Below are positions 40,512 to 48,641 of a stretch of DNA of 64,000 nucleotides, piece by piece. Below the pieces are notes generated by a model. That model was given only the letters and a program-made list of their open reading frames with translations. It had not been told where the DNA came from and did no database searches. The position numbers and the translations under genes are program-made. Within the stretch, counting starts at the first letter, position 1. The number at the start of each line of letters is the position of its first letter. Source of the stretch: Anoxybacillus ayderensis (GTDB lineage: Bacteria; Bacillota; Bacilli; Bacillales; Anoxybacillaceae); assembly GCF_000833605.1 (NCBI RefSeq), contig NZ_JXTG01000004.1:149367-213366 (forward strand), in the 5' to 3' direction.

Positions 40512-41495
40512 ATGAAATATCGACGTTTAGGAAATACAGAGTTAGAAGTGAGCGAAGTAAGCTTTGGAACGTGGGCCATTGGGGGTTCCTGGGGTCAAAC
40601 AGATGACATTGAAGCGTTGAAAGGGTTACAACGGGCAATCGATGCTGGTGTCAATTTTTTTGATACAGCAGATGTTTATGGCAACGGCCGTAGCGAAGAA
40701 CTGTTAGCAAAAGCGACAAAAGGAAAAAAGGACGACATTTATATTGCTACGAAATTTTGTCGGGCTGGGGACATTCATGACTTTCACACCTACTCCGAAG
40801 AAAACGTGCGGAAATATTGCGAAGGAAGTTTAAAGCGCTTGCAGCGCGAGCGTATCGATTTATACCAAATCCACTGTCCACCATTTGAAGTGTTAAAAGA
40901 CGGTCGGGTATTTGAAGTGTTGGATAAATTGCAACAAGAAGGAAAAATTCGCTATTACGGCGTAAGCGTCGAAACGGTGGAAGAAGGGCTGTTCTGTCTA
41001 ACGAATCCGAACGTGAAAGCATTGCAAGTCATCTTTAATATTTTCCGCCAAAAACCGTTAGAAGAATTGCTTCCAAAAGCGAAAGTACAAGGTGTAGGGA
41101 TATTAGCGCGTTTGCCACTTGCAAGTGGTTTATTGACAGGGAAATTTAGGAGGGACGCAACGTTTGCGGAAAATGACCATCGTCATTTTAACCGAGACGG
41201 ACAACATTTTAACGTTGGCGAAACATTCGCTGGACTTGAGTTTCAAAAAGGTGTGGAGTTAAGCGAACAACTAACATGGATTTCCAAAAGAAGAGGAAAT
41301 ATGACGAGAGCTTCATTACGCTGGATTTTAGATCACGAAGAAGTAACTTGTGTGATCCCAGGTTTCAAAACCGCAAAGCAAGTAGAAGATAATTTGGAAG
41401 CAGTAAATGTTCCATCCTTTAGTAAGGAAGAAAAAGAACGGTTGGCACAATTTTATAAAACAGAGGTTCACTCATTTATTAGAGGAGCGTATTAA
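40512..41495 (+). CDS. Aldo-keto reductase
   Basis: 327-residue (beta/alpha)8 NADPH-dependent oxidoreductase. Catalytic tetrad: Asp and Tyr in FFDTADVYGNG, Lys in IATKF, His in LYQIHCPP. Cofactor-binding segments near the C-terminus are IPGFKTAKQVEDNLEA. Last gene of the XylR-controlled set. It could reduce an aldose or a toxic aldehyde; substrate is unknown. Confidence 0.88.
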   Translation: MKYRRLGNTELEVSEVSFGTWAIGGSWGQTDDIEALKGLQRAIDAGVNFFDTADVYGNGRSEELLAKATKGKKDDIYIATKFCRAGDIHDFHTYSEENVRKYCEGSLKRLQRERIDLYQIHCPPFEVLKDGRVFEVLDKLQQEGKIRYYGVSVETVEEGLFCLTNPNVKALQVIFNIFRQKPLEELLPKAKVQGVGILARLPLASGLLTGKFRRDATFAENDHRHFNRDGQHFNVGETFAGLEFQKGVELSEQLTWISKRRGNMTRASLRWILDHEEVTCVIPGFKTAKQVEDNLEAVNVPSFSKEEKERLAQFYKTEVHSFIRGAY

Positions 41496-41498
41496 AAA

Positions 41499-41531
41499 GG
41501 AAAGGCATCCGAATGAATTGGATGCCTTTCC
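41499..41531. terminator. Convergent terminator shared with xylR
   Basis: GGAAAGGCATCC 41499-41510 pairs perfectly with GGATGCCTTTCC 41520-41531 around a 9-base loop. On the minus strand it is followed by CTTTTTAAT, a good terminator for xylR; on the plus strand the tail is weaker. Confidence 0.88.
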
Positions 41532-42710
41532 TTACAGAAATACTTCTATCCTCTCCCCTTTTTTCAAGAAATCTTCGATGACGAAGAAGGAAATACCTAA
41601 CGCGGTTGAATAAATAGATAAGTTAGAAAATTGGATGTCGACATTTGTACGATGGTACGGCAATGTTCTTTGTGCGATGACTTGTTGAATAGCAGGAAAA
41701 ATCCATTGTTTTGCCATCGATAATCGGTTACCAATAATGACTTGTTCTGGATTAAACGTATTAATTAAATTATTGATTCCGATGCCCAAATAGTTCCCAA
41801 TGCGTCCAAATAGTGAGGTGATCTCTTGACGCTTACTTTCAGCCAATTCTATTAATTTTTCAAGCGATACTTCATCAGACAGTATTGGCTTTGCTCCCTC
41901 TAATAACGCTTGTTCTGATGCATACAACTCCCAACACCCAATACTTCCACAGCGACATGGCAAACCGTCTACTTCAATGATCATATGGCCACTTTCACCA
42001 GAAAAGCCGTTTGTTCCTCGATATAGTTCACCATTTAATATGAATCCGACACCGATCCCCATACCTGCACTAATATAAATGATATTATAGGAACTTTGTC
42101 CAGCACCTTTTCGTTTTTCTCCATATGCTCCAGCATTTGCCTCATTATCAATAATGACAGGAACATGGAAAAGTGATTCGAGATCTTGTTTTAAAGGGAT
42201 GTCTTTCCAACCTAAATTTGGTGCAAATAACAGTCTCCCTTCTTTATCAACAATTCCAGGAACGCCAAGACCGATGCCAATTAAACCGTAACGGCTTTCA
42301 GGCATAAGTGCTATTAGTTCATTAATCGTTTCTTTAATAAGCGTGAGGACAGTTGAATAATCTTTTTGAGGAAATTTAGTTTGCTTTTCCTTGATAATAT
42401 TTCCTTGGAGATCGGTCAGTACCCCTATAATATAGTGAACCCCTAAATCAATTCCGATCGCATAGCCTGCTTTTTCGTTAAACAACAATAGAACAGGTCG
42501 CCGACCACCACTTGATTCACCTTGGCCGATTTCATACACTAATTCTTCATCCATTAGCTCTTTAACAAGAGAAGAAACGGTACCTTTATTTAGTCCAGAG
42601 CGTTGGGATATTTCTGCTCGCGATAAAGGACCTTGGCTTTTAATCATGTCAAGCACAAGTGATTTATTAATTTTTTTTATTAAATGTGGATTTCCAGTTA
42701 TTCTTGTCAA
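41532..42710 (-). CDS. xylR: Xylose repressor XylR (ROK family)
   Basis: About 392 residues. N-terminal winged helix (LSRAEISQRSGLNKGTVSSLV, trimmed) followed by a sugar-kinase-like ROK domain (GIGLGVPGIVD, NEANAGAYGEK, zinc segment CRCGSIGCWELYASEQ). The stretch YEIGQGESSGGRRP is near identical to B. subtilis XylR. I prefer the TTG start at 42710 because AGGGTGA sits 5 bases upstream; ATG 42731 would add seven residues but lacks a ribosome site. The repressor releases DNA with xylose. Confidence 0.95.
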   Translation of the reverse strand: MTRITGNPHLIKKINKSLVLDMIKSQGPLSRAEISQRSGLNKGTVSSLVKELMDEELVYEIGQGESSGGRRPVLLLFNEKAGYAIGIDLGVHYIIGVLTDLQGNIIKEKQTKFPQKDYSTVLTLIKETINELIALMPESRYGLIGIGLGVPGIVDKEGRLLFAPNLGWKDIPLKQDLESLFHVPVIIDNEANAGAYGEKRKGAGQSSYNIIYISAGMGIGVGFILNGELYRGTNGFSGESGHMIIEVDGLPCRCGSIGCWELYASEQALLEGAKPILSDEVSLEKLIELAESKRQEITSLFGRIGNYLGIGINNLINTFNPEQVIIGNRLSMAKQWIFPAIQQVIAQRTLPYHRTNVDIQFSNLSIYSTALGISFFVIEDFLKKGERIEVFL

Positions 42711-42764
42711 ATTTATCACCCTGATTATCAATGTATCATAATTGTATGAAAAATTCTAGTTCAC

Positions 42765-42789
42765 TTTGTTTGTTTTGTAGACAAACAAA
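42765..42789. promoter_or_regulatory. XylR operator 2, between xylR and the sensor kinase
   Basis: Perfect 9-bp inverted repeat TTTGTTTGT 42765-42773 / ACAAACAAA 42781-42789 with 7-base centre. It resembles operator 1 but in a shifted register. It overlaps the -35 box of the rightward promoter and lies just upstream of xylR, so it may control both directions. Confidence 0.8.
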
Positions 42790-42806
42790 ATAGAGGATTT
42801 TATAAT
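42778..42806 (+). promoter_or_regulatory. Promoter of the 42895 sensor-importer cluster
   Basis: TAGACA 42778-42783 and perfect TATAAT 42801-42806, 17-base spacer, with the -35 box inside XylR operator 2. Confidence 0.75.
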
Positions 42807-42894
42807 GTAAGTCAAGAAGAAAGAAGGAGCGCCTTATCAATCTAATTTATATTGTGGGAACGTGTTTTAGTTATGCGAAGACAGAGGTGATTTA

Positions 42895-44631
42895 ATGCCC
42901 TATCTATATGTTAAACAAAAGATGGCTCGCTTTAATACGCTACGTAATCAAATTTTAACGATTTATATTTTTGTGATGACACTTGTGCTATTGTTTGTAG
43001 GGGTCATTACATTTCATATTGTTTCGTCACTACTGAAGAAAAATGCAGAAGAACAAATACAACAAACAATTACTCAAGCAAACGGAAGATTAGAATCTTT
43101 GTATAAACAATTAAATTCACTAACTGCCCAAATTGTGACTGATATGTATGTTCAACGTACATTTTTGAAAGAAGTACAAGGTAAATATTTGAGTTTTGAA
43201 GAGAGGCAGTATTTAATGCAAGTAGTAAATTCATATCAAACATATTTTGATGGTATTCAATCGTTTGAATTATATACAAACGATTATAAGCGAATATTTC
43301 CTCTAAATGAAATGAATTTAGTAGAGCGAGTGGGAGTAGAATGGATTCAGGAAATAAAAAAACAACGTGGCAAGATGGTTTGGATTGGGCAAGATCCAAA
43401 ATCGCCTCATTTTTTTGTCGTTGCGCGTCAAATTCGATTGACAGATCATTCTTTTTCATCAGGCGGCTACTTGTTAGTACGGGTTAATACCGATTATTTT
43501 CAATTTAGTGGTTTTTCTGAACAAAAAATAAACAATCAAAGTTATACATTAGTATTAGATGAGAAAGGTCAAAAAATTTTCTCAAGTTTGCCCGCATATC
43601 TTATACACGTTTTATACGTAAAGAAAAAAGAAGAAACAGATTATATGGTTGTCGAGCAGACCTCACCTCTTACAAAGTGGAAGGTAATTATCGTTACGCC
43701 TTTGGAAGAACTTATAAAAGGTGTTGATATTTTAAAAAATGCAATAATTCTCTCAGGTACTTTTGGTTTTATCATCTTTTTTGCTTTTTCGTTTTTTCTA
43801 TCCACTATTGTAACTCGCCCAATTTTAAAGTTAACAAAAATCATGCATGGTGGGAGGAACGGAAAATTAAAATTAAGCCCTCCGATTTCGTCTACTATTG
43901 AAATTGATGAATTAATTGAAACATACAACTCTTTAGTGAATGATATTAATCATTTAATACAAATGGTTTATGAAAAAGAATTAGTTCGAAGTCAAGCGGA
44001 ACTGAAAGCGTTGCAGGCTCAAATCAATCCACATTTTCTTTTTAATACACTTGATGCGCTGTATTGGTCGCTTATCGAAAGAGATGAAGAAGAATTAGCA
44101 AAATTCGTATTAAATATGGCTGAACTGTTCCGTTACACAATTAGTCATTCTGATCAAGATGAATGGGTAACAATTCAAGAAGAAGTAGAACATATTCAAC
44201 GTTATATGGAAGTGATGAGAGTAAGATGGGGAGAACGACTTGTTTGGAAAATTAATGTCCCTGATCATTGTTTACATGTAAGAATTCCGAAATTGCTCAT
44301 TCAGCCGCTTGTTGAAAATGCAGTTCTACATGGAATTGGAAATAAAACGGGGATAGGTACAGTTTCAATCAGCATGACAGAATGTATGGAGGGGAACGAA
44401 TTACTTATTAAGGTACAAGATGATGGAAACGGGATGGATGAAAAAGAGTTGAAAAATTTGAAAGAGAAGTTAACGAGTAAAACGGTTTCTTCGGTGAAAG
44501 GAAGTGGGGTCGCGCTCATGAATGTTAACCGACGATTACAACTTTATTACGGCGAAGAGAGAGAGTTACTTATTCACAGCGAAGCAGGGAAAGGAACATG
44601 TGTAACATTTCAAATTCCTAAAAGTGGGTGA
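42895..44631 (+). CDS. Sensor histidine kinase, YesM family
   Basis: 578 residues. TM1 (IYIFVMTLVLLFVGVITF), extracellular cache-like domain (~50-275), TM2 (AIILSGTFGFIIFFAFSFFL), HAMP, His_kinase segment QINPHFLFNTLDALYW and ATPase motifs LVENAVLHGIGN and DDGNGMDE. Start ATG behind GAGGTGA. It is paired with the regulator at 44638 and lies before an importer and a GH52 xylosidase, so a xylo-oligosaccharide signal is inferred. Confidence 0.88.
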   Translation: MPYLYVKQKMARFNTLRNQILTIYIFVMTLVLLFVGVITFHIVSSLLKKNAEEQIQQTITQANGRLESLYKQLNSLTAQIVTDMYVQRTFLKEVQGKYLSFEERQYLMQVVNSYQTYFDGIQSFELYTNDYKRIFPLNEMNLVERVGVEWIQEIKKQRGKMVWIGQDPKSPHFFVVARQIRLTDHSFSSGGYLLVRVNTDYFQFSGFSEQKINNQSYTLVLDEKGQKIFSSLPAYLIHVLYVKKKEETDYMVVEQTSPLTKWKVIIVTPLEELIKGVDILKNAIILSGTFGFIIFFAFSFFLSTIVTRPILKLTKIMHGGRNGKLKLSPPISSTIEIDELIETYNSLVNDINHLIQMVYEKELVRSQAELKALQAQINPHFLFNTLDALYWSLIERDEEELAKFVLNMAELFRYTISHSDQDEWVTIQEEVEHIQRYMEVMRVRWGERLVWKINVPDHCLHVRIPKLLIQPLVENAVLHGIGNKTGIGTVSISMTECMEGNELLIKVQDDGNGMDEKELKNLKEKLTSKTVSSVKGSGVALMNVNRRLQLYYGEERELLIHSEAGKGTCVTFQIPKSG

Positions 44632-44637
44632 AGCTTC

Positions 44638-45420
44638 GTGAGAAGTGTAAAAACGATTTTGATTGTTGATGATGAGCCGAGAGCACGTGAAGGAATGAAA
44701 AAAGTTCTAAATTTGTGGGCAATGGGAAAATATGAAATTGTATGTGCTAGTAGTGGTGAGGAAGCAATTTCTATTTTACAAAAGAAAAAAATCGATGTGT
44801 TATTAACAGATATTCGTATGCCGCAAATTTCAGGTTTAAAACTTATTCGTACCCTTAAGGAAAAAAATGAGATTCCTGTTATCATTATTTCAGCTTACTC
44901 CGAGTTTACGTATGCCCAGGAGGCAATCACGTTAGGTGTTGTAGACTATTTGCTTAAACCGGTAGATAAAGATAAACTTATTGAAGCAGTGGAGAAAGCA
45001 CTTGACATATCAGAAAGTCTGAAAAAGGCAAAGAAAATCGAAAAAATTTTGGATGACCATGTCATAGGAATACGTGAAGAGAAACTTTCTTCACCTATTA
45101 AAAAAGCAATCCAGTTCATTGATGAAAACCTTGACAAACCTTTCAGCTTAAGTGATGTATCTAAATATGTATATTTAAATTCGAGTTATTTTAGCGCCTT
45201 ATTTAAGCAAGAAATGAATATGACATTTAGTGAATATGTAACAAGATGCCGATTACAAAAGGCGAAAAACTTATTGATAAATACGAATTTATCGATTGCT
45301 GAAATCAGTAACATCGTAGGGTATCAAACATCTAAGTACTTTATTAAAATATTTAAAGAGTTTGAAGGGATTACTCCTTATCGTTTTCGAAAAGAGTATC
45401 TAAAAAAAATGGAATTTTAA
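44638..45420 (+). CDS. AraC-type response regulator, YesN family (short form)
   Basis: 260 residues, much shorter than its two paralogues here (409 and 516) because the middle domain is missing. Receiver: DDEP acidic pocket, phospho-Asp in VLLTDIRMP, Lys in YLLKPVD. C-terminal AraC HTH pair ([20 protein letters not shown], trimmed; [14 protein letters not shown]). GTG start. It follows its kinase after 6 bases and should activate the importer genes next to it. Confidence 0.88.
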   Translation: MRSVKTILIVDDEPRAREGMKKVLNLWAMGKYEIVCASSGEEAISILQKKKIDVLLTDIRMPQISGLKLIRTLKEKNEIPVIIISAYSEFTYAQEAITLGVVDYLLKPVDKDKLIEAVEKALDISESLKKAKKIEKILDDHVIGIREEKLSSPIKKAIQFIDENLDKPFSLSDVSKYVYLNSSYFSALFKQEMNMTFSEYVTRCRLQKAKNLLINTNLSIAEISNIVGYQTSKYFIKIFKEFEGITPYRFRKEYLKKMEF

Positions 45421-45496
45421 ATGATGAACGTTACCTTACTAGGAGCCATCGCTCGTGTTACATTAGAAGTAAGAAAACGAAAGGGGGATTTTGAAA

Positions 45497-46804
45497 GTGT
45501 TAAAGAAAGCGCATACAATATTGTGGCTAGTTGTTCTGATGCTTGTTTTAGCGGGATGTTCAGAAAAAACAACTGAGAAAGACACGGAAGGAAAAGGTGA
45601 GGAAAAAGTAACACTCACTTTCATGCACCTTTGGCCAGCCGGAAGTTCTAAGCAGCATAACATGATTGTAAACGAAATCATTCAAGAGTTTGAAGCAGAA
45701 AATCCGAATGTAAAGATTAAACAAGAAATTTTGGAAAACGAGCAGTATAAAAACAAACTGAAAGTATTAGGGGCTTCGAATGAACTCCCTGATATTGGGA
45801 TGACATGGGCTGCAGGGTTTTTAGAGCCTTATGCAAAAGGAGGACTCTTTACCCCATTAGATGATCTACTAGACGGTGGATTACGTGAAAACTTTGTTTC
45901 AGGTACAACAGAGCCATATGCATTAGATGGAAAAACATATGCACTTCCTTTAGAGCTGAATATTACTCCTATTTACTATAACAAAGGGATTTTTGAAAAA
46001 TATAATTTGGAAGTTCCTAAAACATACGACGAGTTTAAGCAAGTTGTGCAAGTACTTGTAGACAACGGTGTTGCCCCTATTGCCCTAGGAAATAAAGATC
46101 GCTGGACAGGTTCGATGTGGTATATGTATTTAGCTGATCGTATTGGTGGAGCAGATACATTAAAAAATGCAATTAATGGAAGTGGGACATTTGAGGATCC
46201 AAGTTTAGTACAAGCTGCAGAAGAAATACAAAATCTTGTAAAAATGAAAGCGTTTATTAAAGGATTTAACGGTTTATCGAATGATGAGGCAAAGGCAGAA
46301 TTTACAAACGAAAAGGCTGCTATGTATTTAATGGGAACGTGGGATTTGCCACAGTTTACAACAAATGAAGATATTCCAAAAGAGTTTAGAGAAAAAGTAG
46401 GGTTTTTCAAGTTCCCAGAAGTTGAAGGCGGGAAGGGAAATATTGATAGTTGGGTTGGTGGACCAGGCGTAGGGTTATTTGTATCTGAAAATTCCAAACA
46501 TAAAGAAGAGGCAAAACAATTTGTGAAGTTCTTTGTTGAAAAATGGGGAGAGCGTTCTGTCACAAGAGCTGGTGTCATTCCAGCAACAAAAGTGAATACT
46601 GCCAACATCGACTTACCACAAATGTATATTGATGTTTTGAATGAATTAGCAAATGCGAGCAACATTACATTATTTGCTGATGTGCAGATGAACCCAGAAG
46701 CCGCACAAACTCACTTGAATTTAATTCAGTCGTTATTTGGGGAAAGTGTCACACCGGAAAAATTCGCAAAACAGCATCAAGAAGCATTGTCTAACACACG
46801 CTAG
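45497..46804 (+). CDS. CUT1 ABC transporter substrate-binding lipoprotein
   Basis: 435-residue extracellular solute-binding protein, family 1. Signal peptide with lipobox LAGC (Cys21), then a two-lobed binding fold (TFMHLWPAGSSKQHN, YALPLELNITPIYYNKGIF region, GVGLFVSENSKHKEEAKQF region). GTG 45497 is preferred with GGGGGA 8 bases upstream; TTG 45491 is too near. Importer for oligosaccharides, probably xylo-oligosaccharides given the GH52 gene downstream. Confidence 0.85.
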   Translation: MLKKAHTILWLVVLMLVLAGCSEKTTEKDTEGKGEEKVTLTFMHLWPAGSSKQHNMIVNEIIQEFEAENPNVKIKQEILENEQYKNKLKVLGASNELPDIGMTWAAGFLEPYAKGGLFTPLDDLLDGGLRENFVSGTTEPYALDGKTYALPLELNITPIYYNKGIFEKYNLEVPKTYDEFKQVVQVLVDNGVAPIALGNKDRWTGSMWYMYLADRIGGADTLKNAINGSGTFEDPSLVQAAEEIQNLVKMKAFIKGFNGLSNDEAKAEFTNEKAAMYLMGTWDLPQFTTNEDIPKEFREKVGFFKFPEVEGGKGNIDSWVGGPGVGLFVSENSKHKEEAKQFVKFFVEKWGERSVTRAGVIPATKVNTANIDLPQMYIDVLNELANASNITLFADVQMNPEAAQTHLNLIQSLFGESVTPEKFAKQHQEALSNTR

Positions 46805-46817
46805 ATATGAAGAACAG

Positions 46818-46852
46818 AAAAAGGACATATTTTTATAATATGTCCTTTTTCC
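46818..46852 (+). terminator. Hairpin between binding-protein and permease genes
   Basis: AAAAAGGACATAT 46818-46830 pairs perfectly with 46838-46850 (13 bp) around a 7-base loop, ending in T5. Partial termination would give excess binding protein over permeases. Confidence 0.88.
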
Positions 46853-46876
46853 TCAAAGTATGAGGGAGGAAATAAT

Positions 46877-47755
46877 ATGGACAAAGTAATGTCTGATAAA
46901 CGTGTCATCGCATTATACGTTCTACCCGCTTTATTAATGATCATTATATTAGTTTATGTCCCAATTATTATGACGGGATATTATAGCTTAATGAAATGGG
47001 ATGGAATAGGTGAGAGAACATTTGTTGCATTGGACAACTATAAACAGTTATTAAAAGATAGTATGTTTTGGAAAAGTGTATATCATTCATTTTTATTAGC
47101 TGTTTTTTCTGTTTTGAGCCTTGGTGGTTATTTAGTTGTCTCTCTTGTTCTTGCGGGAAGGATAAAAGGAGCAAATATACTTCGGAAAATTTACTTAATT
47201 CCTATGTTGCTTTCCTCTGTGGCTATTGCTCAGTTATGGTTGAGAATTTATCATCCTTCCAACGGAATGTTGAACCAATTTCTTTCATTTTTAGGGGTAG
47301 ATGATCCTCCAAATTGGCTTGCTGATCCTTCAATTGTACTATATTCTGTTTTTATACCTATAATTTGGCAATATGCGGGGTTTTATATATTGATCTACTA
47401 CGCAGCTTTAAAAAATATCCCATCTTCCATTATTGAAGCAGCTATTATTGATGGGGCTAATCCTTGGCAGTTAGCATATAAAATTAAATTGCCGCTCATT
47501 GCTGGTGTAATCAAAGTGACAATCGTATTGGCTGTCGTCGGCTCTTTGAAATATTTTGATTTGATTTATGTAATGACTGGCGGTGGACCAAACGGAGCAA
47601 GTGAAGTTATTGCTTCTTACATGTATCAAAAAGCATTTCGTAGTTTCAATTTTGGATACGGGAGTGCAATTGCTTTTTCTCTGTTGATTCTTTGTATTGT
47701 TGCTACGTGGTTAATTAGAAAGTTAACGCACACAGAAGAAGAAGTCCAATATTAA
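46877..47755 (+). CDS. CUT1 ABC transporter permease (MalF-like)
   Basis: 292 residues, six membrane helices, with the EAA loop (IIEAAIIDGANPWQLAYKIKLP, split at about residue 195) that docks to the ATPase. Forms a heterodimer with the next gene. No ATPase gene is nearby, so a shared MsmX-type ATPase is needed. Confidence 0.9.
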   Translation: MDKVMSDKRVIALYVLPALLMIIILVYVPIIMTGYYSLMKWDGIGERTFVALDNYKQLLKDSMFWKSVYHSFLLAVFSVLSLGGYLVVSLVLAGRIKGANILRKIYLIPMLLSSVAIAQLWLRIYHPSNGMLNQFLSFLGVDDPPNWLADPSIVLYSVFIPIIWQYAGFYILIYYAALKNIPSSIIEAAIIDGANPWQLAYKIKLPLIAGVIKVTIVLAVVGSLKYFDLIYVMTGGGPNGASEVIASYMYQKAFRSFNFGYGSAIAFSLLILCIVATWLIRKLTHTEEEVQY

Positions 47756-47777
47756 CAGTGTATGGGGTGCTGATACG

Positions 47778-48626
47778 ATGGAGAAATCGACATATATATA
47801 TATGAAAAAAATAGGCATGTTTCTTTTTTATATGATGCTATTTTTAGTAGCTGGGTTACAAATACTTCCTCTTGTCTGGTTATTATTTTTCTCCCTGAAA
47901 AACAACCAAGAAGTATTTAATACGCCTCTTTTTTCTTTACCTTCCCCTCCACGTTGGGAAAACTATGTGAAGGTATGGGTTGAAGGGGATATTGGTCTTT
48001 ATTTTTTCAACAGTTTGTGGATTACTACTGTATCGGTCATTTTTACCGTTTTATTAGCTAGTTTTGTAACGTTTGCGATTACACGGATGAATTGGAAACT
48101 TAAACATGTCGTACTTGGATTGTTCATGGTCGGATTAATGATTCCAATACACTCTACACTTATCCCTTTGTTTAACTTTTTTATGAAAGTGAAGCTCATC
48201 GATCATCCGATGTCGATTGTTTTAACAAATATAGGTTTCAATTTACCTATCACGATTATGATTTTACTAGGTTTTTATAATGCTTTGCCACGTGAACTTG
48301 AAGAATCGGCTGTGATGGATGGTTGCTCTGTGCATCGTATGTTTTTCCAAGTGATTTTGCCAATGACTTCCCCGGTTATTGTAACAACGACAATTATTAA
48401 CATGATTTATAACTGGAATGAGTTTGTATTTGTTAACACATTCATTAGTTCAGACGAGTATAAAACATTGACAGTAGGAATACAAAATTTCATCGGACAG
48501 TATACAACCGATTGGGGAGCAATCGGAGCTACTTTAATGATTAGTGTGTTACCAATTTTAATTATTTTCTTCTTTTTAAGCAATAAAATCATGGAAGGGA
48601 TTACAGCTGGGGCAATTAAAGGATAA
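47778..48626 (+). CDS. CUT1 ABC transporter permease (MalG-like)
   Basis: 282 residues, six helices, EAA-loop equivalent LEESAVMDGCSVHRMFFQVI (about residue 170-190) and the C-terminal motif MEGITAGAIKG typical of MalG-type permeases. Follows its partner by 22 bases. Confidence 0.9.
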   Translation: MEKSTYIYMKKIGMFLFYMMLFLVAGLQILPLVWLLFFSLKNNQEVFNTPLFSLPSPPRWENYVKVWVEGDIGLYFFNSLWITTVSVIFTVLLASFVTFAITRMNWKLKHVVLGLFMVGLMIPIHSTLIPLFNFFMKVKLIDHPMSIVLTNIGFNLPITIMILLGFYNALPRELEESAVMDGCSVHRMFFQVILPMTSPVIVTTTIINMIYNWNEFVFVNTFISSDEYKTLTVGIQNFIGQYTTDWGAIGATLMISVLPILIIFFFLSNKIMEGITAGAIKG

Positions 48627-48641
48627 GAAAGGGGTATGGTT

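Noticed and set aside
45976..46665. Minus-strand frame of 229 codons
   Set aside because: Lies wholly within a well-supported lipoprotein gene and shows no family features or ribosome site.
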